NCBI GenBank assembly: GCA_002197995.1
Contig: NGZR01000001.1
Coordinates: 13,969,501 to 14,033,500, forward strand
Length of the DNA stretch: 64,000 nucleotides
Direction: 5' to 3'
Source: Gaeumannomyces sp. JS-464
Lineage: Eukaryota > Ascomycota > Sordariomycetes > Magnaporthales > Magnaporthaceae
Below are positions 46,424 to 58,690 of the stretch, piece by piece (the stretch's first letter is position 1; every line of letters starts with the position of its first letter). Position numbers and translations under genes: made by a program. The notes under the pieces are model-generated. The model was not told the DNA's origin. It searched no databases and was given only the letters and a program-made list of their open reading frames with translations.

Positions 46424-47799
46424 ACTGCTAGCGTCCAATACGTTGAAAAAAGGGTTGAATTGAGGCAAGGTAAACTGGCGAGAGTTGACAAGCTTATGCT
46501 CCATATGCTGATCCACGCAAAATGTCAGCTCGCAGGAGGTGAGGAAAACGCGCTTTTTAGGCTTAAATTTACCAGCGAAGGGCTGTGTGCCCCCAAAGAG
46601 TCCAGCACACCACCCGAGGAGCCGCCGTGCTTGCGGCTGTTGTGCTAGCGGGCCACCTGGGCAAAACAGCTAGCGGCGGATGTGGTAGGTGTAGTGATAC
46701 GGACCTATAACGTCCTAGGACAGCAACCCAATAAATAAATGTGTTCCACCACATGAAACAGTGGATGAAAAATCGGCCCCCATTTTGCCCTTCTAACTTC
46801 TGAGATGGTGGTCAGCCCCGCTGGCAGCAGCCGCCCCCTTCTCGTGAACCAGGTTTAAAATGCTCTCCAGCCGGGCGTTCATATCAAACCAGCTGTAATT
46901 TTCTATGGGGGCGTTGTTCAGCGTGGTGGCCGTGCTCGAATGTGGCTGGTGGTCCTTGGGACAAATTGAAATTATCACGGCAGCCTGTATGCACGCATGC
47001 GTCCAATAAACTTGTGTTATAGCCTGGCAGCCATAAGCTGTGTTAGCGCTTGGGACAACTGCGCCGACGAAGTTGGAACGTGCAAATTTTATATAGGGGT
47101 ACAACGGTGTATTGCTCGAAGGGGGTCTTCTAGTCTAAGTTGGCCAGCGCGCCCGACGCATGCCCCTTACGAAAATCAAGGCAGGCGAGCAGCACGTCAC
47201 TGTCACTGAATGGACGCCATATGCCTCTTTCGGATTCTGAATGGCCGGTCCCTGGACCATTCTGCCGCCGCGCATATGCAACCACCAAACGTCTTCAGCC
47301 CAGTCGACAACAGGATGGCCAGCCTGCCGGTAACGAGGGGAGCCTGAGCCTTACCGGTGAAGTCAGTCTGCATCTAGAATCCCTACCTGCGGATCCATGG
47401 CAGCAAAAACAGGAGACGAGGCCCAGTCGTGAAATGAAAGAAGAGAGAAGGCGATGCCCAGGGACTCGAAATCATCTTCGTAGGTATCAACCTGCACGGG
47501 TAGCCTGCGCCGTCCATACCAAAAGAACACTGGAAGGGAAAAACAGAGAAGGCATTGCAAGACAATAAAATCCGACACGTGATATCGTAGTTTCGCAAAA
47601 AAAAAAAAAAAAAAAAAACAGTAACAGACAGTAAAGCCGCCCTTTCCTGATGCTGGGGAACAATTGGGAGCCAACCCCGAAACAAGAAGAGAACAAAAAC
47701 AGGCCGCACGCGAGAGGCCAGGGCCAGAGGAGAAAATCCAGCGGAAATAAGCGGGAAATACAACAACTAGGTCATGTAGGATAGGGGTATAAAATGGGC
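46424..47799. other. Gene-free region with poly-A tract
   Basis: No supported gene between the kelch start (-) and the MIF2 stop (-). A 103-codon open frame at 46793-47104 (-) has no signal, domain or neighbour evidence. A 22-bp poly-A run lies at 47597-47618. Confidence 0.5.
47597..47618. repeat. Poly-A tract (22 bp)
   Basis: Uninterrupted A run downstream of MIF2. Confidence 0.9.
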
Positions 47800-50038
47800 T
47801 CATTCTCCGGTTGCTGCTTCCGACTCCTCTTGTGAGGGATCCTTTGTGATTTCGCACGCCTGGGCAAAAAATATCCTTGCGAGCTTGTTGCCCTCGTTTG
47901 CGATGCTGTAGTAGTTGCCTGCGTATTTTCGCAGTTAGCGTAAGCAACGGTCCCAGCAGCAACAGACAGTTGAACAGATCAAACAGATAGCGCCGACATA
48001 CCTCGTGGCACAAACCACATGCCTCCCTTCCCAATCGAAAATGTGCTCTCGTTGACCATGACGGTGACGCGCCCCGTGTGGACAATGAAGGTCATGTGCA
48101 TCTTACGCGAGTTCTTGGCCTTCTTCTCCGAACCCGGGGGCAGGTCCACGACACCCGTACCAAAAAAGGGCAGGCTGAGCGTCTTTGTGAAGCGGAAGGT
48201 CGAGCCGAGGATCTCGCGCGTCTGGATGGCGCGGTTCGAGTAGGCCATGACGTCCTCCTCGACCGCGACCTGGTCGTCGACGCCGGGCGGGTCGAACTCG
48301 TGCTCGGGCTCCCACACCACCACGTTGCCCACCACCTGCCCGCCCTCCTCCTCCCAGGGCTCCTCGTCCGGGTCCTCGCCGTCCGAGTCGTCGGCCGCCC
48401 GGCGCCGCCCGCGCTTGCCGGTCGTTTTCGCGCTGGGGCGGCCGCGGCCCCGCCGGGTGGGCGGGGGCGGCTCCTGCTCGACGCGCACGACCTCCTTGAC
48501 ACTGGGCAGCACGATGCGGCTGCCCTTGCGGCCGGGAGCGTGTCGTCGACCTCGTCCATCTCCGTCTCGACGTGCTCGTTGCGCCACCACGACAGCGGCC
48601 GGAACGAGCTGCGGCCCGAGCGCGTCCGTGTAATTGCGTCCGACTCGCCGGGCACGTCGCGCCGGTTGATGACGAGCCCGCTCCGCTTCGGCAGCGGCGC
48701 GCGCGGCACGATCACCACCGACGTGTCGCCCACGTCGCTGCCAGCTGCGGCCTTCTTCGGTTTCCTCCCCCTCTGTTTTGGCTGAGACGCTGGTGCTGTC
48801 GACGACTCGCCCGCCTCCTCCGCATCCGGTTCTGCAGCAGACGGCTTGGTGACGGCCGGCTTGTGTCTGCGTCCCTTGGGAGCTGGTGCCGCAGCCGCGG
48901 GAGCGATGCGCTGGCGCTTCGCGGCCGGTTCTGGCTCTGGCTCTGGCTCGGGATCCGGTTCGTCGGCGGTGGCGCTGTTCGCCGAGTGACGCCCTGGCGC
49001 CCCTCTCCTGCGCTTCCCCGAATCGGTCTGCTGCTGCTGTTTTGGGGCGCGACCTCCTTCGCTTTACCTTTGGCCGCCGGGCGTCCGCGCTTAGCGGGCG
49101 CCGGCTCCTCCTCCTCCTCCTCCTTCTTCTTCTTCTTCTTCTTCTTCTTCTTCTTCTTCTTCTCTCCTTCTTCCTCCTCCTCCTCTTCGGCCTCTTCTGG
49201 CTCGGGCGCGGCGGGTGGTTCGGGGACGAGCGCTTTTTCCTACCGCGTTTTCTAGGTACTGGCGCTGCGACGACCGGCTTGGTCGCCGTCGCTTTCGCCT
49301 TCCCTGCCGCCTTCTTCGAAACGACAGGCTCCGGCTCCGGCTCGGGTTCCGTCTCGGCGTCGTCTTCTGGTTCGGGCATGTCGTCATCGTCGTCTCCCAC
49401 ATCCAAGATGGCCAAGGACTCCTCAACCACGGCGTCGATATCGTCGTGGTTGGTCGCGCCCTCGTCGTCGTCCGAGGGCGCGCTGCCGTTCTGCATCAGG
49501 GAGGCGCCGGTGGGTTTCGGAAGGCCGTGCTCTGTCGCATCGAAGTTGAGCCGGCGCATCGCTCCCGACTTGAGCTGGGAGGCGGCACCACCGGGGGCGG
49601 GGCGGCGCAGCGGGGAAGACTCGCCGACGCGCATCGGAGGGGACTGCAGGTTCGTGAGAGCCGGGGACCTAGCCCTGGGGATCGGCCGGCGCGCGCTCTG
49701 CTGCTTCTTTAGCAGCGAGCGCGGGTCTGGTCCGGGTGCTGTTTTGCGGTTGCCCGCTGTCAGCATACTGAGCTACCCTGCACGAAACGCACCGATCAGG
49801 CCTTACTGTTCTCAATGTCCATATCCGCCTCATCGCTGTTCTCGTCGTCATCGTCGTCGTCGCTCGAGTTGTCCTTGCCGGGCGAGTCGAAGATGCCCTG
49901 TAGCGGCTCGATGCCGTTCTCGTCACGAACCCCGCTGTCCGGGAGCACCACGCCCGTTTTCCGGCCCTGCTGGCCCAGCGTGAAGACTTGTTCGCTGGCC
50001 AGCGTCCGCCGGCTGGCCCCGTTTGTTCTCGGCGCCAT
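47800..50038 (-). CDS. MIF2: Mif2 / CENP-C, inner kinetochore protein
   Basis: The N-terminal exon (from 50038) reads RKTGVVLPDSGVRDENGIEPL and FDSPGKDNSS, the Mif2 N-terminal region. A second exon starts near 49757 with proline/basic linkers and an acidic stretch (~49350-49470). A basic/acidic coding microsatellite follows (49105-49162), then the CENP-C motif TRTRSGRSSFRPLSWWRNEH (~48560-48625). The C-terminal cupin dimerisation domain comes next (REILGSTFRFTKTLSLPFFG, MHMTFIVHTGRVTVMVNE, FSIGKGGMWFVPRG) and splices from 48002 to the last exon 47918-47800 (GNYYSIANEGNKLARIFFAQ). CENP-C bridges CENP-A nucleosomes to the outer kinetochore. Frame breaks are numerous: near the first donor (~49802), in the repeat (~49160-49230) and near 48535 and 48760. 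The gene is shared-promoter divergent with the RNase H2 gene. Confidence 0.85.
49105..49162. repeat. (CCT)n-(CTT)n microsatellite inside MIF2
   Basis: Six or so CCT units followed by about thirteen CTT units. On the coding strand it gives Glu, Lys or Arg runs depending on frame, so the true frame through it is uncertain. Confidence 0.85.
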
Positions 50039-50665
50039 GGTCGGTTCGATTTTAATGTGGTTGGAGGTGGCTGTCGTCGCGCGACCGCGATCGCGATGGC
50101 GTTGTGGAGGCCAAGGCTTGGGTTTCTTTTTTTTTCCGCTGCAGATTTCCGCAGGTATCGGGATTATTCAAAACAAAACAAACCAATCACCACAAAATCG
50201 CAATGCGACGTCGCGGGACGCAGTCGGTTGCGACGCGCGGAAATAATAATGGAATGCGGGCAGGCGAGTAACGACCGACTGGAGCTCGGGATCAAGCAGC
50301 GAGCAGCCCTGGCTCGATTGTGGGAGGATTGTCGAGAATTGAGGTGTCAATTGTCATGGCATCCTGGGGCTTCTGCCAGAGCCCCTTGTTGTCGTCGCTT
50401 CCAGTCGACGTGAATCTCATTGAATGCGTTGACGCGTCCGTGCCCCAGCGCTCCATCAACGGTCGCCACAAGGCTTGGCCCCTGTCGCTCTGGGGACGCT
50501 GGTCTGCCAATTAACGCGTCTCGAGCAACGACGATCCCCAGCTTCACGCGTCACATTTGCAACCTCCAAAAAGCCGACAGCAGAACCGCCAGACGATTCT
50601 CCTCTCGTCTTCTTACTGTGGCACCAACCCCCAGACTCAATTGGATACCCTGTACTGTCGCCAAA
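50039..50665. promoter_or_regulatory. Bidirectional promoter between MIF2 and RNase H2A
   Basis: 627 bp between two divergent starts. No individual promoter element can be assigned with confidence. Confidence 0.5.
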
Positions 50666-51822
50666 ATGGAAGACACGCAAATGGCCGACGACAACCCGAA
50701 CCTGGCGCTCGAGACACCTGCCGAGGACGTCTTCATGCCGCCCTCCATCAACGAGCCGGCCATCGTAGCGGGCGACTCCTACACCCACTTCTCGCCCGTG
50801 CCCGAGGCACTACTTCCCCCCAAGACATCGACAGCAACAAAAGAAACCACAGACGGCGGCGACAGCAAAGAGGCGCAACAGCAACAACAACAACAACAGC
50901 AACAACAACAACAACAACCCGGCGTCCCCTGCTTCCTCGGCGTCGACGAGGCCGGCCGCGGCCCCGTCCTGGGCCCCATGGTCTACGGCGTCTTCTACCT
51001 CCCGTCGCCGCTGTCGGACCCGCTGCTGCGCGAGACGCACCACTTCGACGACTCCAAGGTCCTCAAGCCCGAGGTCCGCTCCGCCCTGATGGAGGCGCTC
51101 TGCTCGCCCGGCAGCGACCTGCACGCCTCGTGCGGCTGGGCCGTCTCAGCCCTGTCGGCCCGCGACATCGGCGCCAACATGATGCGGCCCGCCGCGGCGG
51201 CGCCCTACAACCTCAACGCCCAGGCCTTTGACGCCACCGTCGCCCTGATCCGCGGCGTCATGGACCGCGGCGTCAACGTCGCCGACATCTACGTCGACAC
51301 GGTCGGGCCCCCGCCACCTACCAGAAGCGCCTCGAGCGCGTCTTCCCCACCGCCCGCATCACCGTCGCCAAGAAGGCCGACAGCCTGTACCCCTGCGTCA
51401 GCGCCGCCAGCGTGTGCGCAAAGGTGACGCGCGACGCCGCCCTCGAGGTCCTGTACAAGGCCATCATGCTAGAGGCAGCGTCAAACGACGAGGGGACGGG
51501 AGGAGAGGACGGTGGCGACGGCGAGCAGTCCAGCTGGGGCTCGGGCTATCCGTCGGACGGCAGGTGCGTGGCCTGGCTGAGGCGGAACATGCACCCCGTC
51601 TTTGGCTGGGGCCCCGAGTGCCGCTTCAGCTGGGGCACCGCCAAGGAGATGCTGGAGCCGACGGGGACCGCAAAGGTGGCCAGCGTCAAGGTCGACTGGC
51701 CGCTCGACGACGACGGCGAGAACAGCCGCATGACCGACTTCCTCGTCGCGAGCGGCAGGGACAAGGACGCCGACGAGCTGGGCACCTGGTTCGGGACCCC
51801 GGCTGACGTGGAGGCCTTTTGA
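50666..51822 (+). CDS. RNH201: Ribonuclease H2 catalytic subunit A
   Basis: A single exon of ~385 residues once one missing base near 51312 is allowed. The catalytic start FLGVDEAGRGPVLGPMVYGV holds the DEAGRG signature with the first two acidic residues. HHFDDSKVLKPEVR follows, then IYVDTVGPP (third Asp region), RITVAKKADSLYPCVSAASV and CAKVTRD (catalytic Asp after the VCAKV block). The ~90-residue N-terminal extension has a Gln run from a CAA/CAG repeat. Substrate-contact sequence GSGYPSD lies at ~51536. The enzyme removes ribonucleotides from DNA and cuts RNA-DNA hybrids in the nucleus, together with the B and C subunits that are not in this window. The start at 50666 was preferred over an in-frame codon at 50420 because of its AAAATGG context and because the upstream part is not conserved-looking. 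Confidence 0.92.
50875..50918 (+). repeat. CAA/CAG repeat coding a Gln run
   Basis: About fourteen CAA/CAG codons in the RNase H2A N-terminal extension. Confidence 0.9.
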
Positions 51823-53355
51823 GCTGCCGCCACGTTTCTTGGGCTTTATATGTATGCATTGACACTAGGTGCGATAAGCGGGTTAGGGTCTAGGGACGGC
51901 GTTGTACGGCACTGGTTAGCATGGCGAGCTGATTACACAAAGCAATGATTTACATTCAGGACGCCAGTCTGCTTGAGGTCTCCACCACCATGTGAGGGAG
52001 CAATTCGTTATGGGCTGTTGCTGCCTCTGCCTAGCCGGCCTAAAAGGAGCGGCTTGCGCTCACTCAGTTCGCCGTCCGCACGATCCCTCCCACGCGCAAC
52101 AGGGGACAGAAAAACAGAATCTTGGAGAGACACCCAGCGAGGCAACGAGCAGGAGCTGCAGCCCCTGCATACTTCGCTCCCTTCCCTCCCCGTTGTGCCT
52201 GCTACTCCTGCCGCCCCTTCCGCGCAAGGCCTGCCTCCCCACCGCACCTGCCCTGCAACCACCCTCTCACGAGCCCAGCCCCCTTAGCCACTTCCCGACG
52301 CCGCCCCTGCCAACAAACCAGGTGGTCAAATCGTCAAGTGGTCGGAGAAAGGAAATAACCCAATTAAAAAAGGCTGATAAAAAAATAAAAAAAAATAAAA
52401 TAAAAATAAAAAGCCTGCAAGAGGTTCAGATTTCGACTCCGGAGAGGGAGCGGACTCTCGGTTTCTGGCGCGCCCAGTACCGATATGGATAGATGGATGG
52501 TGTTTTGCGCAAAAAAAAAAAAAAAGCTCGACACCAAGCGTGCCTCGAGCGTGCCAGCACCATGCCATGCTCTGCCACGGGCGCGTGTTTCCCGCAACAC
52601 CAAATGGATGGGACCAGGCGGAGGCGGACCGGTGGAGGATTGACCATCACCCTTTTTTTTTCCCCTCCCCCTTTCTTGCTATTTTTATAGCAGCGTTAGC
52701 AAAGGGGTTTGAGCGCGTTATCCATTGTTAAATGGAATTTTTTGCCCTAGCCCCTAGCACATAAATTGAACGTTTGAAAGGAAATTGTGCCCCGTTAACT
52801 CTAGGTGACGCTCGAAGCTTACAGCCGAAGAACCGATTTACTCTTTTTAGCAATTTGCAATTTGGTTAGGGCGGCATTCGTTGATCTCGAACCCCTGTGT
52901 AGGTTAACCTGCGGGTAGTTCATGAAATACTTGCCTAATTGGTTGTTAAGGGGTCAGTGACTCCTAGGTACAATAGGGGCGAGGAGGCGGGATACGACAA
53001 GCACAAGCACATCCCGTCATATCCAATTATCACCAGTCTTCCGTCTATAAGTCCATCCCATCCCATCATCTTCCTTCCGCCCTGTTGGCCAACAACAAAT
53101 TATGTGCCAACCGTGCCGAGTGCCCAAGGGGGACATTTAAAGGAGTCTAGTGTTCCATCCTGACCGTCTATACACAAAATGCCTGTCCAGCCCAATAGCC
53201 AGTCGCACAGGCGCCATTATCCATATTCTAACCCCTTCGTTGTCCCCTCGAGGGCCCATTGTGTGCGAGAATAGTGTGTTCCTCGTAAGACTCTTAAATC
53301 GTTGCAGCTCCAGGAAACCCATCGTGCTCGTCATCTCCTTGAATGCTCAAATATC
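51823..53355. other. Convergent gene-free region
   Basis: 1.5 kb between RNase H2A (+) and SEY1 (-) stops. A-rich simple sequence at 52364-52412 and a 15-bp poly-A at 52511-52525. No gene recognised. Confidence 0.5.
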
Positions 53356-56124
53356 CTAAATCTCATCGTCATCGTCGGCCCTTGGCGTCCTCTTCCTTCC
53401 TCTGCTGTCCAGTGAGTCCATCCTGACCGAGTCGCTGTCCATAGCCAGCGCCTGCCTGGCCGTCTCGTTGTTCGCGAGGAACTCCCTAAGCTTCTGCTTG
53501 AAGATCTCGCCTCCCTGGTTGACTGCCGCAGAGCTCATCTGCATCATGGGGCCCAGGAGATTGAGGTTGTAAGCGACGTAAAAGCCGCCAGACAAGATCA
53601 GGATGAGAATGAACAAGACAGGATTGCGTAGAACTAAGAGTGGTTGTCAACTTGTTAGTGTGCGGTTTTTGCTTTCAGTTTGGTGACAGTCAAGAGAAAC
53701 TTACCCATCCAGATCTCGTTCCATCCCAAGACCAGGAGCAGGATGTAAAAGTATAGCGGCACCTGCGTCATACCGCCGAGAGCACCACGCTTGGCTTCGA
53801 CGTAGACGCCGTCCGCCGTCTTCTTGAACCGCACCACCAGGTCCTGACGCTTGCCCTCGCTGAGCACCGTCATCTCCTCTTCGAGGCTCTTGCCCTCATC
53901 CTCGTCAATGCCGCCAATGGGCGTTAGGTCCTCCTCATCCTCGGGCTCTGCCCCGGCTGGCTGATGGCCCACCCATCCGGGAAGGTCCGGCAGCGCCGAC
54001 GTGGCCGAGAGCCGGAATTTCGACAGTAGCGGGATTAGCGTTAGTGTCGACTCGCGCGCGCGTGTGTAGATGCCCTCTATGTCGTCTGTCGGCCGCCAGA
54101 TCCTCGGGACTCCGGCCTCGTCGTACCTAAACTTGTCCTCGAAGTTCTCCCGGAGTTTGAGCAGAATGTTGCCCTCCATGACCTCCTCCTCAATCTTCTC
54201 CCGGAGGGCTATCCAGCTCTTGCGCCGCAGCCGCCACAAGCCGATGTGGACCTCGTCATCGCTAGCCTCGAAGCTCTTGGCCCGGTCCGCAAACCGTTCC
54301 TGCGCCTCCGTGACGACGCCGACAAATACGTTCCAGATGCGGTCCCACAGGTCTTTCTCCGTCGGCTTCTCACCGGTTTCAGGGGCACCTGTTCCCCCGC
54401 GCCCTGAGCCGAGCTTGTTGAACTCCAGCCCGATTGAGTCGCCCAGGCGCGACTTGACCCAGCGCTCTACGCGCGTAGCCAGTCGGCGCATCTCGTCCTT
54501 CCGCAGCCGAGCGCTGACCTCATCCAGCTCCTTCTCAAAGAGCACGTACTGGCTCCTGAAGTTCGTCCAGGGGACGCCCTCGATCAGTAAGCTCTTGGCT
54601 TCCTTCTTGAAGAGCTCGAGAGTCTTCCGCTTCTGCTTATCGACAATCTCGGCAAACTCGTATGAGCCTCCGGACTTCTGTCCAGCCTTGACGGCGTTGG
54701 TAACGGCGTCACTGAAGGCGGCTACTCCGGCCTTGTGGGCCGCCGACACCTGCCCCATGTACAATGCCTTAAGGCGCGTGTCAATCTTGGCCTCAAGCTC
54801 AGCCCCTTTCCTGGCGGCGACACCCTTGTGGTAGCGACACGCCAGCTCCTTGAAGCCCTTAACCGCCTTGGTGCGAGCGGCGCTACCAGTCTTACCAAGG
54901 TCTGGCAGGACCGGACGGCTTGCCTAGACGGACGGCCTCGGCCTGCTCATCCTCGAGCGGTAGGATGGCCTCGTCGAAGGCAATAAGGACCTCCCTCGCG
55001 ATCTCGTCGCAGCGGAACTGGGCGAGCAGCTCCTGCTGCGTGGGCAGGTCCAGGTCCTTGTTGTGCACAATCTGGTCCCAGATTCCCTCGGCGTAAACAG
55101 AAAAGCCGTCGGCCGGGATCCTCGGTGGTACTCGGGCAGAAACACGCCACCCGCGAACTCCTGATCCGGGGTCGACCGATGCCCGGCAACGAACCTCGAT
55201 CCCAGTCTTTGCACTTCCGAAATGAACTTCTCGGGCTGGAGGATCTTGTGGGGGAGGGCGGCGAAGGCAAAGTCGAAGTAGTCCTCGATCTTGGCATGCT
55301 CGAGAGCCTGCGGCTTGGAGATGGTGGACCAGATCTTGGTCAGGTCCTGGATCAGGGTGTCGCGCAGATTGGCAAGCGGGGTATTCCCGATGTGGTCGCG
55401 GATGACGAAGAAGAGCAGCGAGCGCGGGGCCGAGGCCTTGTCCTTGAGGAACAGCTGCAGGTTGACCTCGAACACCGTCTTGAGCAGGCCCATGTTTGCG
55501 CCCTGGTACAGGCCGACCTGGTGCTCCCAGATGTTGACAATGAGGACCTCGCTGGTGGCGAGGGCGAAGAGGGCGCTCTTGCGCTCAAAGTCCTGGTCCT
55601 CACCGCGCTCGCGGCCGTCGGTGCCCTCGACGTCCATAACGAGGATGTTATCGGCCATCTTGACGTCGCCGGTGCCCTCGCGCCTGTTCTTGGACATCCA
55701 GATGCCCTTGGTGGTCTGCCGGCGCTCCGACTCGGACATGACGCTGAACTCGGTGCCGAACAGGTTGTTGAGCAGCGTCGACTTGCCCGTCGACTGGGAG
55801 CCGAAGACGGAGATGAGGTGGTAGTTGAACCCGGCATCGGCCACGTGCGTGTGCTGGAGGTAGTCGTTGACCTTGACGCTGCAGAGCAGGAGGGCAGCGC
55901 GCGGCGCAAACGGTTAGCAAGCTGTCACTGACCGCCGACGGCGACGACCCCTTGTTTTGCTTTCTCTGGTGCCGCCGTCGGAGCACACCCCGCGGGCGAT
56001 CTCTTGCGTGTCTCCACCGCGACGCAACTCACTTAAAGAGCTTGTCCTCGTCTATGACCTGGATGCCATGCTCGAAATCCTGGGCCGTCGGCTCGCTACC
56101 GACGGCGGCGAACTTGCCGTTCAT
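53356..56124 (-). CDS. SEY1: Sey1, atlastin-type dynamin-like GTPase of ER membrane fusion
   Basis: Exons 56124-56033, 55878-53705 and 53633-53356 give ~847 residues. The GTPase core has P-loop [19 protein letters not shown], switch region [14 protein letters not shown]3 motif [19 protein letters not shown] and a later VIRDH segment in the G4 position. A long helical-bundle middle domain follows, with PEYHR and [12 protein letters not shown] segments split across frames. The C-terminus has two adjacent membrane helices ([19 protein letters not shown] and [17 protein letters not shown]), an amphipathic helix and an acidic end. Sey1 shapes tubular ER by homotypic fusion. Two frame changes, near 55122 (a base missing) and 54917 (a base extra), cancel, so the overall phase is right, which argues that the gene is intact. 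The start at 56124 gives [16 protein letters not shown] and splices at a GTGAGT donor. Confidence 0.92.
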
Positions 56125-56874
56125 GATGCGCGGCTCCGCAAAGCGGCAAGCGAGAGGCCACAAGGGATATTGACAAGCAGCAACAAAAGAATTGCTTGAA
56201 CAAAAGGAGTGAAAACGATTCTAGGGAGCGAGGGTGCGAGGTGGTCCATATTTTCTGCGGCGGATTGTCGCGTGGTTGTGCTTTGGAGCGAGCGACTTGT
56301 GCAGCACCTTCTGTTGCTTGGGGCGACTTGTGAAGCTTTGGTGGACGGGTTTTGGGACACTTCATCAAATGTTAAAATGGGCGCCACAGGTCAATGACGG
56401 GGGAGCCGAATCGGGCATGGAGTCGCCAGGGGAGGAGCCACGACTCAGGTGGCGAGCGCTGGATGCAGGAGCGTTTGCGGGAAGTGACATCTGGAAGCAC
56501 ACATTCCATCCGCACACGTTTGCGCTAGACCCAGCCTGGCCGAGGCCCGATGCAGCCCCACCTCGGCAGCCTGCTTGATTGGATGCGCCGCAGCCACGCG
56601 GAGCCATCTCCTGGCTTCAGCATCTGACCAGAGATATTGCCTCGCGCCCCCTATTCTCACAAGGCCAGCCCAGTCAATCGTGCGACGCGTGATGGCCAAA
56701 CTTGGGGCGGAGGATGCGCAGAGTGCGTGGACGAACCATTGGCTCGCAAGAGCAAAGGGAATGCATGTGGCATATGTGGCAGGCCTCCGACTAAAGTTGA
56801 GATTCCATGGCATTGTCCCTTTCAGATATGTTTCTTCACTGGACCGCTGGTCTTCCATTGACCGTCCACCACCC
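56125..56874. other. Intergenic region, SEY1 promoter side
   Basis: Lies between the SEY1 start (-) and the stop of the fructosamine-kinase-like gene (-). No gene recognised. Confidence 0.5.
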
Positions 56875-57977
56875 TCAACCATACTTTGACAACAGTCTCT
56901 TCATGATGGACATGGCGCCTGCCCGATAACCCCCGCCAAAAATTGCAAAATGGTTCAGATGATGATACCTGTGACGGCGAAACGTCAGCCTGGATGAAAC
57001 ATGTGGTATTGAGAATTGCGCAGGGAACCGGACACATACAATTCGTAGAGGGCGACCCTATCCTCGAATTCTTCCACTGGCTTCGACTTGGGCACGAGCT
57101 CCCCGTACTCGCTCCAGAACGCGGCTCCAAACCCGCCAAACATCTTCATGATGCCCAGGTCGTATTCTGAATGTCCGTAAACCGACGAGGGGTCGAACAC
57201 GACCGCCTCTGCCCGTCTCTCTCCCTCGGGCCCGCCAACGACTCTCCCCACGCCCTGGTTCCCGCTCCAGAGGTCGCCGTGGCACACGACGGGGACGACG
57301 CCGCGCAGGTGTCCGTCGCCCAGCAGGCGCGGGACGACCTTGGCCGCGGTGGCCTCGACGGCCCGCTCGAGCTCGGCGTCGGCCCCGTTAGCGCGCACCC
57401 CGGCCCTCAAGACGGCGCGCAGGCGGTTGTCAGCATAAAAGTCGGCCCACGACCCACGCCAGCCGTTCTCCTGCGCCGTCGAGCCGCAGCACGTCGGCAC
57501 GGGGAAGCCGAACATGGCCTGCTGCTGCTGCTGCTGCTGGGCCCCGTCTTCCGCCATCCCCGGCGGCGCGGGCGTCGTGTGCAGCTTCGCCAGCTTGGCC
57601 GCCAGCGACGTGCCCTTCGTCCCGCCGCCGTGGCCATGGCCGCTGCCGAGGTCCAGAAAGTCAGTCGCGAGGAAGAACCTGCCCGGCGACGCGGCCATGG
57701 CGCCGTGCGCGTGCGACCGCGGGCAGAAGCCCGGGACGGCGTCGTGGATGGCGTTGAGCGAGGCGTGCTCGCCGCGGAACATGACCCGCGCGTCGGCGCC
57801 GCTGCCCGTTTTGACGAAGAAGGTCCTTTGTTCCTGCTTCCCATCGCTGCCGGCCGCTGTCCCGACGAGCTTGAACGTCGATGCGAAGCCAGACCCGCCG
57901 TGCGTGGTCATCTTGGCTGTATCAGGGTCCAACTTCAGGGCCTCGACGATGGCTGGATCGACGCCGTTGGACGCCAT
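56875..57977 (-). CDS. Fructosamine-3-kinase / ketosamine-3-kinase family protein
   Basis: Exons 57977-57040 and 56968-56875, 343 residues, no frame break. The FN3K fold shows the ATP-loop region GGSGFASTFKLVG with RTFFVKTGSG (Lys), the catalytic VPVVCHGDLWSGNQG (Asp in HGDLW-GN), the metal-binding VVFDPSSVYGHSEYDLGIMK, and the C-terminal EDRVALYELYHHLNHFAIFGGGYR and MSIMKRLL spliced in phase. The family phosphorylates ketosamines formed by glycation so they fall off proteins; some fungal members have less clear substrates. A Gln run (AEDG then seven Gln, ~57515-57540) is a coding CTG/CAG repeat. The middle insert is Gly/His-rich. Confidence 0.9.
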
Positions 57978-58690
57978 AATTATTTAGAACAACCACGTCG
58001 ACAATAGCTCTTTTCCTATTATTTGTTCGATTTGAGCTGGTCAGAAATCTGCCAACGTTTTTGTGGCGGACTGTTCGACGGCTGTGATGATGACCGTCGT
58101 CTGTCAAATCAAAAAATGACGTCAAATCCACTCAATGTGAGGGTTGTAAGCCACGGAGCAACCAATAGAGCTGTTTGAAGCCCAAAAGTTTCGCTGATCA
58201 GACCACAGACAGCCCACTTCCCATTGTGTGTTGCCTGCTCGGTCTCGATTCTGTAAATGGAGGCTCAGCTTCCTGCTGGTGAATGCTCGATATTTCACAC
58301 TTCAAGTGAGCCCGTGGAGCAGGCGCCCGTGTCGTGCACCTCGTGTGCCCCCAGCCCCGCTAAAAGTCAATTGGCAGTGCATTCGTCGGTGGCGCTTTAG
58401 CGAGATCGTTGACCACAAATTTTAGAGCAGGTGTCATAGAACCAGCGCAGGCTTACCCAAACGCCCACGACATATAAACCCGCAAGGGAAATGCGATATG
58501 TGCAGAGGAGCCACCAAAAACAGTGGAAGATGGATATATGCAATATAACCAGTAGCCAGAGTCTAATTAACACACCCGCGTTCGCAAACCATGATATTGC
58601 CCGCCTTCGTGATGAAAGATGATACACCGGGGAGGAACCAGGGAAGGGGTAACGAAGGAACCGACCAGTCTATAAACCCATTTGCCCACA
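57978..58690. other. Intergenic region
   Basis: Promoter of the FN3K-like gene (-) and 3' region of LSC2 (-). No gene seen. Confidence 0.5.

Noticed and set aside
46793..47104. 103-codon minus-strand frame upstream of the kelch gene
   Set aside because: No domain, signal or splice evidence and low G+C relative to true genes in the window.
48886..49983. 365-codon plus-strand frame opposite MIF2
   Set aside because: Its Leu/Phe runs come from the CTT repeat read backwards, and the conserved Mif2 blocks are on the other strand.
55125..55931. 268-codon plus-strand frame opposite SEY1
   Set aside because: Antisense of the conserved GTPase domain; acidic, low-complexity translation.
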